A stretch of 64,000 nt of DNA, taken from contig NZ_KL370782.1 in the NCBI RefSeq assembly GCF_000701445.1, forward strand, positions 68,983 to 132,982, in the 5' to 3' direction. The DNA comes from Brevundimonas bacteroides DSM 4726 (GTDB lineage Bacteria > Pseudomonadota > Alphaproteobacteria > Caulobacterales > Caulobacteraceae). Shown in pieces: positions 26,060 to 34,506 of the stretch (the stretch's first letter is position 1; every line of letters starts with the position of its first letter). A model generated the notes under the pieces. The model did no database searches. It was not told where the DNA came from and worked only from the letters and a program-made list of their open reading frames with translations. The translations under genes and the position numbers were made by a program.

Positions 26060-26524
26060 ATGGATATTGGTGAACTGCTGGTCCGGGACGGCGTCGTCCT
26101 GAGGGGCGGCGCGTCGTCCAAGCGACAGGCTCTGCACACCGTGGCCGCCTGCGCTGCCCAGGCTCTGGGCGTCGCCGAAGACCGCGTGTTCGAGGCCCTG
26201 CTGGAACGGGAAGCGCTCGGCTCGACGGGGCTCGGTTCCGGCGTCGCCGTGCCCCATGCCCGCCTCGAGGGTCTGGACCGCGTGCGCGCGGTGTTCGTGC
26301 GGCTGGATACGCCGGTGGCTTACGACGCCGTGGACGATCGGCCGGTCGATCTGCTGTTCGCCCTGTTCGCCCCGCCGCGCGACGGCGCTGAGCATCTGCG
26401 GGCGCTCGCAGCCGTGTCGCGCGCCCTGCGCTCGCCGGAAATGCGCGAGCAGCTGCGTCAGGCGCATACCGTCGACGCCGTCCACGCCCTGTTCGTCACC
26501 AACGAGACGGCCACCGCCGCCTGA
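26060..26524 (+). CDS. ptsN: nitrogen phosphotransferase system EIIA protein PtsN
   Basis: A 154-residue EIIA-Ntr. The phosphorylated histidine is His66 in GSGVAVPHARL. Flanking helices and the VDLLFALFAPP strand are conserved. PtsN takes phosphate from NPr/EI-Ntr and regulates potassium uptake and nitrogen or stress responses by protein contact. It is the last gene of the rpoN-hpf-ptsN block. Its stop codon lies in the loop of a terminator hairpin. Confidence 0.94.
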   Translation: MDIGELLVRDGVVLRGGASSKRQALHTVAACAAQALGVAEDRVFEALLEREALGSTGLGSGVAVPHARLEGLDRVRAVFVRLDTPVAYDAVDDRPVDLLFALFAPPRDGAEHLRALAAVSRALRSPEMREQLRQAHTVDAVHALFVTNETATAA

Positions 26525-26534
26525 GGCGGTTTTC
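26513..26534 (+). terminator. probable terminator overlapping the ptsN stop codon
   Basis: ACCGCC / GGCGGT (alternatively CCGCC-TGA-GGCGG) followed by TTTC. The ptsN stop TGA is in the loop. The stem is short and the T-run only four bases, but the gene end and the convergent DUF1150 gene 15 bases away make a terminator sensible. Confidence 0.55.
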
Positions 26535-26539
26535 GTCGG

Positions 26540-26794
26540 CTAGTGGACGGAAACCGGCGCCAGTTCGTGCGCCACGGCGGCGGCGAAGGCCGTTTCGCGA
26601 TCCAGCATGACCGCCAGCCGCTCGCCGTCGGCGCTGTGCACCGCATAGAGAGTCTGGTCGGGATCGATCATCAGGCCCTTGGCCTCTTCGACCCGCACGT
26701 CGGCCAAGACGTCGGCCGCGCTGATCTCTCGCACATAGACGAGGTCGGGCGCGCCCAGCCCCTTCAGGTCTTCCTTGGTCATTATCGGCGTCAT
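26540..26794 (-). CDS. DUF1150 family protein
   Basis: An 84-residue DUF1150 protein (LGAPDLVYVREISAADVLAD, RLAVMLDRETAFAAA). The function is not known. The family is restricted to alphaproteobacteria and is usually next to a small heat-shock protein gene, as here. ATG 26794 has GGAGG nine bases upstream. It is 83 bases after hsp20 and separated from it by a hairpin. Confidence 0.88.
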   Translation of the reverse strand: MTPIMTKEDLKGLGAPDLVYVREISAADVLADVRVEEAKGLMIDPDQTLYAVHSADGERLAVMLDRETAFAAAVAHELAPVSVH

Positions 26795-26827
26795 CAGGAC
26801 CGCCTCCTTCGAAAAGACAACGCCGCA

Positions 26828-26850
26828 GCGCCCGGCGGGTTCGCCGGCGC
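26828..26850 (-). other. hairpin between hsp20 and the DUF1150 gene
   Basis: Arms GCGCCCGGCG and CGCCGGCGC pair over nine base pairs with one bulged C and a four-base loop. On the coding (minus) strand it comes before the ribosome-binding site of the DUF1150 gene, with GTCTTTTC in between. It could be a weak terminator/attenuator or an mRNA-stability element that lowers DUF1150 expression relative to hsp20. Confidence 0.45.
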
Positions 26851-26877
26851 GTCCAAGCGTCGCTATTGGGGTTGAGA

Positions 26878-27291
26878 TCAGCCGAGGCTGATCGGAATGC
26901 GCTTCACGGTCGCGGCCTCTTCCGGCCGCTTCAGATCGACATGCAACAGGCCGTGCTCCAGCGTCGCGCCCTCGACCTCCAGACCGTCGGCGAGGACGAA
27001 GCTGCGCACGAAACCGCGCGAGGCGATGCCGCGATGCAGGAAGGCCTGGTCGCCGGCGCTCTCGCGCTTGCCGGCGATGGTCAGCTGCCGGCCCTCCAGG
27101 GTGATCGCCAGGTCGTCGGGCGAGAAGCCCGCCACGGCCAGGGAAATGCGCACGCCGTGGTCGCCGATCTGCTCGACGTTGTAGGGCGGGTAGCTCTCGG
27201 CCGCAGCCTTGGCGGCGCGGTCGATCAGGGCGCGGGTCTGGTCGAAACCCAGAAGAAACGGGCTGTCGAACAGCACGGGGCGGCCGGTCAT
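26878..27291 (-). CDS. small heat-shock protein, Hsp20/alpha-crystallin family (IbpA-like)
   Basis: A 137-residue sHSP. The alpha-crystallin domain (about 36-130) has YPPYNVEQIGDHGVRISLAVAGF, the GKRESAGDQAFLHRGIASR loop typical of class A alphaproteobacterial sHSPs, and ATLEHGLLHVDL before the C-terminal RIPI (I-x-I/V type) tail that links oligomers. It holds unfolded proteins for refolding by DnaK/ClpB. A sigma-32-type promoter lies upstream. Confidence 0.93.
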   Translation of the reverse strand: MTGRPVLFDSPFLLGFDQTRALIDRAAKAAAESYPPYNVEQIGDHGVRISLAVAGFSPDDLAITLEGRQLTIAGKRESAGDQAFLHRGIASRGFVRSFVLADGLEVEGATLEHGLLHVDLKRPEEAATVKRIPISLG

Positions 27292-27364
27292 GGTCAGTCC
27301 TCACTCAGAAGCGACTATAGAGCCGGAGACGCCCTTAAGCGGCGCGCCCTCGGCTTCGGTGAGG

Positions 27365-27394
27365 AATATGGGATCGGGCGCGGCGAGCGGCAAG
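27365..27394 (-). promoter_or_regulatory. probable sigma-32 (heat-shock) promoter of hsp20
   Basis: On the minus strand CTTGCC (27389-27394) is followed, after 16 bases, by CCCATATT (27365-27372). This matches the alphaproteobacterial RpoH pattern of CTTG in the -35 box and CCCCATAT-like -10. It lies about 75-100 bases before the hsp20 start codon. Inferred by eye from the consensus. Confidence 0.55.
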
Positions 27395-27406
27395 CGCGGC
27401 GGCCCG

Positions 27407-28180
27407 TCAGACCTCGAACACCCGATAGTGCGTCTCGCCGAGCGTCCTCAGCACCGGCAGGGCGACGTTGAAGACCGGCACGCCCCGGTTCGTCTTGCCT
27501 TCAGGCGCGCCCCGGTGGGCGTGGCCGTGCAGGACCAGCTTGACGTTGTCGTAGCGATCGATGGTCTCCGCCAGCCGCGACGAGCCGAGAAACGCGTGGA
27601 TCTCCGGCGGCTCGCCCACGACGGTGTCGACCACCGGCGAATAGTGCAGCAACACGACCGACCGCTCGGTCCGCAGAGAGCGGATCGAGGTTTCCAGCGC
27701 GGTGGCGTCCTCCACCGCCTCCTGCACGAAGGTCTTGATCGAGGCCTCGCCAAAGGCGCTGAGCATGTAGCGGCCGAAGCCGCCGACGAAGCCCTTGCCG
27801 CCGGCGAAGCCGACGCCGCCGACCTCGCAGCTGCGCCCGCCCGACAGCATGGTCACCCCGGCGTCGGTCAGCATCTTCTCGACGGTCTCGGGCTGGCCGC
27901 ATTCGTGCTCGTGGTTGCCCATGACGCCGACCATGGGGATGCGGCAGCTCCTGAGGTCGTCGAGCAGCACCTCGACCTCGGCGGTCTTGCCGAAGTTGAC
28001 CAGATCGCCGCACAGGCACAGCACGTCGGCGTCGTCCGAGACCCGCTCGAACAGAGCGCGGTGCGGTCGCGTCTGGCCCTCGCCGACGTGCAGGTCGCCG
28101 ACCGCCGCGACGCGCAGCCGCCGGGTGGGCCCAGGTTCGAGGCCAGGTTGCAGGGTCTGGGCGTCAGTGGACAGGGTCAT
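27407..28180 (-). CDS. calcineurin-like metallophosphoesterase
   Basis: A 257-residue phosphoesterase with all five metal-binding motifs in order: VGDLHVGEG, CGDLVNFGK, GNHEHE, a mid-protein LLHYSPV and LHGHAHRG. The substrate is not predictable. An ATG at 28180 is preferred. An upstream start at 28216 would extend further into the nucleotidyltransferase gene and add a non-conserved segment. It overlaps that gene by 17 bases, so they are probably co-translated. Confidence 0.85.
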   Translation of the reverse strand: MTLSTDAQTLQPGLEPGPTRRLRVAAVGDLHVGEGQTRPHRALFERVSDDADVLCLCGDLVNFGKTAEVEVLLDDLRSCRIPMVGVMGNHEHECGQPETVEKMLTDAGVTMLSGGRSCEVGGVGFAGGKGFVGGFGRYMLSAFGEASIKTFVQEAVEDATALETSIRSLRTERSVVLLHYSPVVDTVVGEPPEIHAFLGSSRLAETIDRYDNVKLVLHGHAHRGAPEGKTNRGVPVFNVALPVLRTLGETHYRVFEV

Positions 28181-28943
28181 GGCGCTCTTCGAGCCCCTTG
28201 CCGACCACGTCGCCAAAGCCCCATTCGGCGATATCGGAGACGTAGTCGCGCGCGCTGAACAGACGGCCGCGGCAGACCTTGATCCGCGGCGCCGGCAGGT
28301 TGACCTGGGCCTGCAGCCGCTCGGTCAGTTCCGTCATCAGCCAGGACGGCACGTTCTCGCGCTCGGTCGGATAGGCGAAGCGGAAGTTCAGCAGGTGCGC
28401 CATCAGCACCTCCCAGTACAGGTCCATCTGGTCCAGCAGCGACTTCCAGTCGATGTTGGCCGCCTGCTTGAGGATGATGTGGTTCACGTCCGCGCCGTCG
28501 TAGCGGTAGCGGTCCTGGATGAAGACCTTGGACAGGATCAGCGCCGTCGGGGGCGTGATGCCGACCTCGTGGCCATAGACCTCGATGGTGTCGGGGCCGA
28601 ACCAGCTGTCGTTGACGGCGATGGCGCCGTTCGACATGGCGAAGATGACGTCGAAGAAGCGGTCCTCGTCCTTCCAGACCTTGGCGATCCAGCGCTCGTC
28701 CTCGACGTCGGTCCGGTAACCGCGCGCCTGGAAGAAGGCGAGGATGCGGGGGTAGTCGCCGGGCTTGCAGAAGACGTCCAGATCCTTGGTCGGCCGCCGG
28801 ATGCCTGTGTAGGCCGTGACCGCATAGGTGCCCGACAGCAGGAAGGGGATGCCGCTCTCCTTCAGCAGGCGCAGGCTCTCCTCATAGAAGTCGACCGCGT
28901 CCTCGGGCGGATGAAAGCTCGGATCGGCGACAGTGTCGCTCAT
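28164..28943 (-). CDS. nucleotidyltransferase-fold protein
   Basis: A 259-residue protein resembling MNT/AbiEii-type nucleotidyltransferases: SGTYAVTAYTGIRRPTKDLD contains the glycine/serine start and the paired acidic DLDVF motif, and a third acidic residue is likely in RFFDVIFAM. The C-terminal part is helical. It has no antitoxin-like partner. The neighbour is a metallophosphoesterase whose start it overlaps, suggesting a pair that adds and removes a phosphate-containing group. Confidence 0.75.
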   Translation of the reverse strand: MSDTVADPSFHPPEDAVDFYEESLRLLKESGIPFLLSGTYAVTAYTGIRRPTKDLDVFCKPGDYPRILAFFQARGYRTDVEDERWIAKVWKDEDRFFDVIFAMSNGAIAVNDSWFGPDTIEVYGHEVGITPPTALILSKVFIQDRYRYDGADVNHIILKQAANIDWKSLLDQMDLYWEVLMAHLLNFRFAYPTERENVPSWLMTELTERLQAQVNLPAPRIKVCRGRLFSARDYVSDIAEWGFGDVVGKGLEERHDPVH

Positions 28944-29013
28944 GCTGGAACCCCTGATATCGAGGGGTGTCCAACGGCCCGCCCGCGGCCACGGTTCCGG
29001 CTGCGACGAGGCG

Positions 29014-29742
29014 TCAGCCCTTGAAGACGTCCTTGGCGGCGCGCCGCGCGGCGAACTCCGCGCCGTCGCGCGCGGTCAGATAGGGGTTGAAGCGTCGTTC
29101 GACCCCCAGCGTGGTCGGCACGGTGGGTTCGCCCAGCGCGCGTTTAGTGAAGACGCCTTCGGCATGGGCGCGGACCTCGGGCCGGTCGTCGACGCTCAGC
29201 ATGAAGCGGGCGTTGGACGCCGTGTACTCGTGCGCGCCATACAGCACCGTCTCGTCCGGCCAGGCGGCGATGCGTTGCAGGCTGTCCCACATCTGCTCGG
29301 GCGTGCCCTCGAACAGGCGGCCGCAGCCCAGGGTGAACAGGGTGTCGCCGGTAAAGGCGATGTTGTCCGGGATCGAGCGAAAGACGACGTGGCCCAGCGT
29401 GTGTCCGGGCGTGGCGGTGACGTGCAGCGTCGTCTCGCCGATGGTCACGACATCGCCCTCCTCGACGATGTGATCGACCGGGGCGACCTTGCGGACTTCC
29501 TCCGGCCCCCAGATGTCGCAGCCGGTGTCGGCCTTCAGCCGTTCGTTGCCCTCGGTGTGATCGGGGTGCCAGTGGGTGTTGATGATGCGATCCAGCTTGC
29601 CCCAGCCCAGCGACTGGATCGCGTCCAGGATGACCTGGGCGTCCGGGGTGTCGATCGCGGCGACCGTCCCCGTCGCCTCGTCGCGGGCCAGAAAGGCGTA
29701 GTTGTCCTCGCGCGCCGGGAACAGGTGAACGGTCAGGGGCAT
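29014..29742 (-). CDS. gloB: hydroxyacylglutathione hydrolase (glyoxalase II)
   Basis: A 242-residue metallo-beta-lactamase fold enzyme with the binuclear metal motif NTHWHPDHTEGN, later His/Asp ligands in TPGHTLGHV and FTGDTLFTLGCGRLFEG, and the glutathione-binding C-terminal helix region with Arg/Lys-rich end. It hydrolyses S-lactoylglutathione in methylglyoxal detoxification. It is divergent from a methyltransferase gene 47 bases away, an arrangement widespread in alphaproteobacteria. Confidence 0.94.
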   Translation of the reverse strand: MPLTVHLFPAREDNYAFLARDEATGTVAAIDTPDAQVILDAIQSLGWGKLDRIINTHWHPDHTEGNERLKADTGCDIWGPEEVRKVAPVDHIVEEGDVVTIGETTLHVTATPGHTLGHVVFRSIPDNIAFTGDTLFTLGCGRLFEGTPEQMWDSLQRIAAWPDETVLYGAHEYTASNARFMLSVDDRPEVRAHAEGVFTKRALGEPTVPTTLGVERRFNPYLTARDGAEFAARRAAKDVFKG

Positions 29743-29789
29743 GGTGCGGTCCTTGGTGGCGAGGCTTGATCCGCCATATAGTGGAGACC

Positions 29790-30557
29790 ATGCGTCGCGC
29801 CATCGAGGATCTTCGCGCCTTCTACGGCGAGCCCCGGGGCGCCCTGGTGCGCCGGCTGCTGGCCAAGCGTCTGGAAGACGCCTGGGGCGAGGCCGAGGGC
29901 TGCGACGTGCTGGGCGTCGGCTATGCGACGCCGTGGCTGGACGCCTTCGTCGGCGCGCGCCGCGTCATCGCCGCCATGCCGGGCGGTCAGGGGGTGGAGC
30001 TGTGGCCCTCCGTCGGAAAGAACCGGACGCTGCTGGTCGACGACAAGCGGTTGCCGCTCGCGGCGGGGACGTTCGATCGCGTTCTGCTGGTGCATGCGCT
30101 GGAGGAAGCCGACGATCCGACGCTTCTGCTGACCGAGGCGGTTCGGGCGCTGGCGCCCGCCGGGCGGATCATCCTGGCGGCGGCGGCGCGGGGCGGCATG
30201 TGGGCGCGGGCCGAAAGCACGCCCTTCGGCCACGGCCGGCCCTTTACGCGCGGTCAGCTGGAGCGGCTGGTCCGCGCCGTCGGGCTGGAGCCGACCGCCT
30301 GGTCCCAGACGCTGTATGTCCCGCCGTGGACGCCGATCTTGGGCATGGCCGACGGGTTCGAGCAGATCGGTCGCCGGGTCGCGCCGGGCTTCGCGGGCGT
30401 CATCCTGCTGGAGGCGACGCGCCAGGCCTACGCCCGCATCCGCCCATCCGGCCACGGGGCGCGGGTTGCGGTCCCGCAAGGGGTGCTCCAGCCCCAGCCC
30501 GCGACGCGGTCGCCGCGTGACGGCGACGGGGTGGAAGCGCGCGGCGAACCCCTGTAA
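29790..30557 (+). CDS. class I SAM-dependent methyltransferase, gloB-divergent type
   Basis: A 255-residue protein with a Rossmann-type methyltransferase fold. The motif I glycines are degenerate (CDVLGVGYATPWL), followed by NRTLLVDDKRLPLAAGTFDR, HALEEADDP and ALAPAGRIILAA. This wording matches the methyltransferase family found beside gloB. Substrate unknown. ATG 29790 follows GTGGAG. The C-terminal 40 residues are Pro/Arg-rich. Confidence 0.8.
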   Translation: MRRAIEDLRAFYGEPRGALVRRLLAKRLEDAWGEAEGCDVLGVGYATPWLDAFVGARRVIAAMPGGQGVELWPSVGKNRTLLVDDKRLPLAAGTFDRVLLVHALEEADDPTLLLTEAVRALAPAGRIILAAAARGGMWARAESTPFGHGRPFTRGQLERLVRAVGLEPTAWSQTLYVPPWTPILGMADGFEQIGRRVAPGFAGVILLEATRQAYARIRPSGHGARVAVPQGVLQPQPATRSPRDGDGVEARGEPL

Positions 30558-30567
30558 CGGCGGCCTC

Positions 30568-31080
30568 ATGCACCGCCTGATCCTGATGCGCCACGCCAAG
30601 ACCGAGCGCGCCGCCGCCTCCGGCCTCGACCGCGACCGCGCCCTGACCGAGCGCGGCCTGTCCGACGCCGCGCTGATGGGCCGGGTGCTGGCGGAGAAGA
30701 AGCTGCGCCCGGATCTGGCCCTCGTCAGTCCGTCCACCCGCACCCGCCAGACCTGGGACGCGGTGCAGGAGGCGTTCGGCGACGTGGAGGTCCGTATTGA
30801 GCCCCGCCTCTACGACGCCTCGCCCGACACCATCCGGCGTCTGGTTCAGGACGCCGAGGATGAGGCTGGATGCCTGCTGGTCATGGGCCACAATCCGGGC
30901 ATTCACACCCTCGCCTACGACTATCTGACGGAAAGCGCCGCCTCGCCCGCGATCCTCGACCGTCTGGCCGGCGGCTTCCCGACCGGGGCGGCGGCTGTGT
31001 TCGAGGTGGATGTGGCCGGTCGCTGCGCCTACGACGGCTTCCTGACGCCCAAGGCCTTCGGCGGCGGAGCCGAGGACTGA
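30568..31080 (+). CDS. SixA-like histidine phosphatase
   Basis: A 170-residue branch-1 histidine phosphatase. The RHG-type motif is LILMRHAKTERA (phosphoryl-accepting His8 region) and the second His is in VMGHNPGIH. SixA-type enzymes dephosphorylate phosphohistidine on relay proteins. Other small phosphoesters are possible. Its stop codon overlaps the start of the DUF952 gene by one base (TGATGG), and pyrD follows. Confidence 0.88.
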   Translation: MHRLILMRHAKTERAAASGLDRDRALTERGLSDAALMGRVLAEKKLRPDLALVSPSTRTRQTWDAVQEAFGDVEVRIEPRLYDASPDTIRRLVQDAEDEAGCLLVMGHNPGIHTLAYDYLTESAASPAILDRLAGGFPTGAAAVFEVDVAGRCAYDGFLTPKAFGGGAED

Positions 31081-31391
31081 TGGCCGAGCGCTACGCCTAC
31101 AAGCTGCTCGACGCCGCCGAATGGCGCGAGGCCCTGGCCGAGGGCGTCTTTCTCGGCTCGGCGGTCGATCTGGCCGACGGCTACGTCCACCTGTCGACGG
31201 CGGCGCAGCTGGAGGAGACGGCGCGGAAGCACTTCGCGGGCCGGACCAATCTCATGCGTCTGACCGTCGATCTGGAGGCGCTGGGCGACGCCGTGGTTTG
31301 GGAGCCTTCGCGTGGCGGAGCGCTGTTTCCGCACATCTACGGCCCTCTGCCGACCACGGCGGTGACCGAGGCGACGCCGTTCGCATGCTGA
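31080..31391 (+). CDS. DUF952 family protein
   Basis: A 103-residue DUF952 protein, starting from the ATG in TGATGG. Family residues YKLLDAAEWREA, DGYVHLSTAAQLEETA and FPHIYGPLPTTAV are all present. It resembles an ADP-ribosyltransferase-like fold, but no function is established. The coupling to pyrD, whose start lies seven bases before this gene's stop, is common in alphaproteobacteria. Confidence 0.88.
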   Translation: MAERYAYKLLDAAEWREALAEGVFLGSAVDLADGYVHLSTAAQLEETARKHFAGRTNLMRLTVDLEALGDAVVWEPSRGGALFPHIYGPLPTTAVTEATPFAC

Positions 31392-32416
31392 CAGCGCTGC
31401 TCCGCACCCTCGACCCGGAGACCGCCCACGGCTTGGCCATCGGCGGCCTGAAGCATGCGCCCCTGCCCGCGCCGCCGCCGGATGATCCGATCCTCAGGAT
31501 GTCGCTGGCGGGCCTAGAGCTGCCCAACCCGATCGGCCTTGCCGCGGGTCTGGACAAGAACGCCGAGGCCCTGACCGGCCTGTCCCGCCTAGGCTTCGGC
31601 TTCGTCGAGGCCGGGTCCGTCACCCCGCGAGCCCAACCCGGCAATCCGAAGCCCCGCCTGTTCCGCCTCTCGGAAGACCGGGCCATCATCAACCGGATGG
31701 GTTTCAACAACGGGGGGCTCGAGGCCTTCGCCGCCAACCTGTCGCGCCGCCCTTCCGGCATCGTGGTAGGAGCCAACCTGGGGGCAAACAAGGACACAGA
31801 GGATCGCGCGGCGGACTATGTCGCCGGTCTTCAACGCCTCGCGGGCCTGTCCGACTACTTCACCGTCAACATCTCCTCGCCCAACACGCCGGGCCTTCGC
31901 GCGCTGCAGGGGCGTGAGGCGCTCGACGATCTGCTCGGCCGCGTGGCCGAAGCGCGGACGACGCCGGCGCCCGTCTTCCTCAAGATCGCGCCGGACCTGA
32001 CGCCGGACGAGATCGCCATGATCGTCCAGGCGGCGCTGGCGCACCGGATCGATGCCCTGATCGTCTCGAACACCACGCTGGACCGCCCCTCCAGCCTGCG
32101 CTCGCGCGACCGGGCCGAGGCCGGGGGACTCTCCGGCGCGCCGCTCTGCGAGAAGGCGCACAAGGCGCTGATCCACGCCGCCGAGGCGGCGAAGGGTCGT
32201 CTGCCGCTCATCGCCGTCGGCGGAATCGACAGCGGGGCGGAGGCCTACCGCCGCATCCGGGCCGGCGCTTCGGCGGTCCAGATCTACTCCGCCCTGATCT
32301 ACGGCGGGCCGGGCCTGGTCGGCCGCATCAAGCGCGATCTGGCCGCCCGTCTGCGCGCCGACGGCTTCGCCTCCCTGGCCGAGGCATCCGCCAACCCTGC
32401 GTTGACGGAGCGTTAG
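31385..32416 (+). CDS. pyrD: dihydroorotate dehydrogenase (quinone), class 2
   Basis: A 343-residue class 2 PyrD. FMN-binding and active-site motifs: GLAAGLDKNAEAL, NRMGFNNGG, FTVNISSPNTPGLR (with catalytic Ser) and the C-terminal IAVGGIDSG and VQIYSALIYGGP. An N-terminal amphipathic region contacts the membrane quinone. It oxidises dihydroorotate to orotate in pyrimidine synthesis. The start at 31385 overlaps the DUF952 gene by seven bases. Confidence 0.96.
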   Translation: MLTALLRTLDPETAHGLAIGGLKHAPLPAPPPDDPILRMSLAGLELPNPIGLAAGLDKNAEALTGLSRLGFGFVEAGSVTPRAQPGNPKPRLFRLSEDRAIINRMGFNNGGLEAFAANLSRRPSGIVVGANLGANKDTEDRAADYVAGLQRLAGLSDYFTVNISSPNTPGLRALQGREALDDLLGRVAEARTTPAPVFLKIAPDLTPDEIAMIVQAALAHRIDALIVSNTTLDRPSSLRSRDRAEAGGLSGAPLCEKAHKALIHAAEAAKGRLPLIAVGGIDSGAEAYRRIRAGASAVQIYSALIYGGPGLVGRIKRDLAARLRADGFASLAEASANPALTER

Positions 32417-32475
32417 GCCGCTTCGGTCATGATGGTTTCCGCCAGGGGCCCGTGCGCCTCATTTCGGGGACGTGC

Positions 32476-34506
32476 ATGTCGCAGGCCTATAAGGATTCGG
32501 CGCCGGACTGGACGCCCGCGATCCAGGCCCGTCGGCGCGCCCTGATGCAGCGGCTTGGCATGGGCGCCGCGATGGCGCTCATCTTCACGCCGGTGTTCGG
32601 CTCGGAGGTCTCGGCGCTGTGGTGCGTCGGCTATTTCCTGGTCCAGGCGCTCGACCTATGGATTTTCGCGCCCGTGCTCTCCGGCCGGGTGGAGCGCATG
32701 GGCCCGATCCGCAGCGCGGCGGGCAATGTGATGCTGTTCCTGAACGCGGCGTCGTTCGGGAGTCTTTCCGTTCCGCTCTGGCTGCTGGGCGGCCCCATGG
32801 GCGGGGTCTGCGCGGCCATCGTGGCGGCGTCGGGCGCCATCTACGGCGTGATCAACTCGCCCGGCTCGCGCAAGGTGCTGGCGATCACCATCGCGCCGCA
32901 CTTCCTCTACATGGCGGCAGTGCCGTTCTGGATGAGCTTTTACGGGGCGTCCCACGCCTTCGTCATGGCGGTGACCATCTCCTTCGTCGTCTTCGGCATC
33001 TATTGCGTCTCGACCTGGGAGCGGATGAACAAGGCCCAGCAGTCCGAGAGCGCCGCACGACTGGAAGCGGACCGGAAACGCACCGAGGCCGAGCGCATCA
33101 TGGCCAGCCGACAGGCGTTTCTCGCCGCCGTCGGCCATGACCTCAGGACCCCCATCAGCGCCATCATGACCGGAGCCGCAGAGCTGGAGGCCGGGGCTAA
33201 AACCAGTTCGGCGCGCGCCCAGGCCGCCCTGATCTCGGACGCCAGCGTGATGATGAAAGCGTTGCTGGACGACCTGCTTGACCACGCCAAGCTCGAAGGC
33301 GGTCACATGACGGTCGAGAGCGTGGACTTCAATCTGCGCAGCCTGATCGCCCAGACCCTGATGTTCTGGCAGGGCGAGGCCCGCGCCAAGGGCTTGTCCC
33401 TCCGCGTGGAGGGGGCGTCGTCGATGCCCGCTTCGGTCAAGGGCGACCCGATGCGGTTGCGGCAGGTGCTGAACAACCTGGTCTCCAACGCCATGAAGTT
33501 CACCGACGCGGGCTCGGTGACCCTGCGCCTCGCCTCCTGGCCCGAGGAACCGGCCGAGCACGCCATCCTGATCGAGATTGCCGACACCGGCCCCGGCATG
33601 TCGGCCGACCAGCTGGCCCGCCTGTTCACGCCATTCGATCAGCTTTCCGAAGGCGTCAGCGCCCGGCATGGCGGCTCAGGGCTCGGGCTGTCCATCAGCC
33701 GCGACCTGATCGAGCTGATGGGCGGTCGGCTGACGGCGCGCAGCCGACCCGGCGAGGGCGCGGTCTTCACCGTCTCGCTCGTCCTGCCGCAGGGCGACGC
33801 CGAAGCCGCGACGCCGCGCACCTTCGGCGAGGACAGCCGGGGGGACATCGTCCGCAGCCTGGCGCCGCGCAAGCCCAGTTCACGCGCGCCGCGCAAGTCC
33901 GAGCCCAAGCCGGAACCGGCCGTCGAGGCCGCGCCCGCGCTGTCGGCCACTGAGGCCCTTCTCGCGCAACTGGGGGCCGAGATTCCGGCCGAGCCCGTGG
34001 CGGAACCGAAGCCAGCGGAAACGCCCGCCGTCGATACGACGATGGCGGTCGCACAATCCGACGAGCCGCCGCTCGCCGAGGCCGCCGAGGCGGAGGCCGA
34101 CCGCCCCCTGCGCGTTCTTGTGGTCGACGACCACGACATCAACCGCCGCGCGGTCGAACTCATTCTGGCGCCCCTGGGGTGTGACATCGCCACGGCCGCT
34201 GACGGCCTCGCGGCTCTCGCTCAGTGCGAGACGGGTGTCTTCGACGTCATCTTCATGGACGTGCGCATGCCCGAGCTGGACGGCCGCGAGACCACGCGCA
34301 GGCTCCGCGCCGGCGGCGGACCCAACGCGGGCGTTCCCGTGATCGCCGTCACCGCAGACACCGCGCCCGAAGACATCGCCGCCTGCATGGCGGCGGGCAT
34401 GACCTACTTCGTCTCCAAGCCCCTGACGCCACCGGCCCTGCTGGGCGCGCTGGAGCAGGTGCTGTCTGAGGCGGAGGCCGCGCCATCCGAGGTCGCCGCC
34501 GCCTGA
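32476..34506 (+). CDS. membrane hybrid histidine kinase with C-terminal receiver domain
   Basis: About 676 residues. Five or six transmembrane helices (about 25-175) serve as the sensor. Then come a HisKA domain with the phospho-His in VGHDLRTPISA (about residue 222), a HATPase domain (NNLVSNAMKFTDAG, ADTGPGMSAD, GGSGLGLSISR), a 95-residue Ala/Pro/Glu-rich linker (about 455-545) and a receiver domain with the phospho-acceptor Asp in VIFMDVRMPELDG (about 594) and Lys in VSKPLTPP. The ligand and partner are unknown. A GTG at 32452 is an alternative start. The 3' end overlaps vsr on the other strand by 103 bases. Confidence 0.88.
   Translation: MSQAYKDSAPDWTPAIQARRRALMQRLGMGAAMALIFTPVFGSEVSALWCVGYFLVQALDLWIFAPVLSGRVERMGPIRSAAGNVMLFLNAASFGSLSVPLWLLGGPMGGVCAAIVAASGAIYGVINSPGSRKVLAITIAPHFLYMAAVPFWMSFYGASHAFVMAVTISFVVFGIYCVSTWERMNKAQQSESAARLEADRKRTEAERIMASRQAFLAAVGHDLRTPISAIMTGAAELEAGAKTSSARAQAALISDASVMMKALLDDLLDHAKLEGGHMTVESVDFNLRSLIAQTLMFWQGEARAKGLSLRVEGASSMPASVKGDPMRLRQVLNNLVSNAMKFTDAGSVTLRLASWPEEPAEHAILIEIADTGPGMSADQLARLFTPFDQLSEGVSARHGGSGLGLSISRDLIELMGGRLTARSRPGEGAVFTVSLVLPQGDAEAATPRTFGEDSRGDIVRSLAPRKPSSRAPRKSEPKPEPAVEAAPALSATEALLAQLGAEIPAEPVAEPKPAETPAVDTTMAVAQSDEPPLAEAAEAEADRPLRVLVVDDHDINRRAVELILAPLGCDIATAADGLAALAQCETGVFDVIFMDVRMPELDGRETTRRLRAGGGPNAGVPVIAVTADTAPEDIAACMAAGMTYFVSKPLTPPALLGALEQVLSEAEAAPSEVAAA

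Noticed and set aside
27292-27406. ROSE-type RNA thermometer upstream of hsp20
   Set aside because: The short conserved U(U/C)GCU pairing with the ribosome-binding site is not seen. A sigma-32-type promoter is a better explanation.
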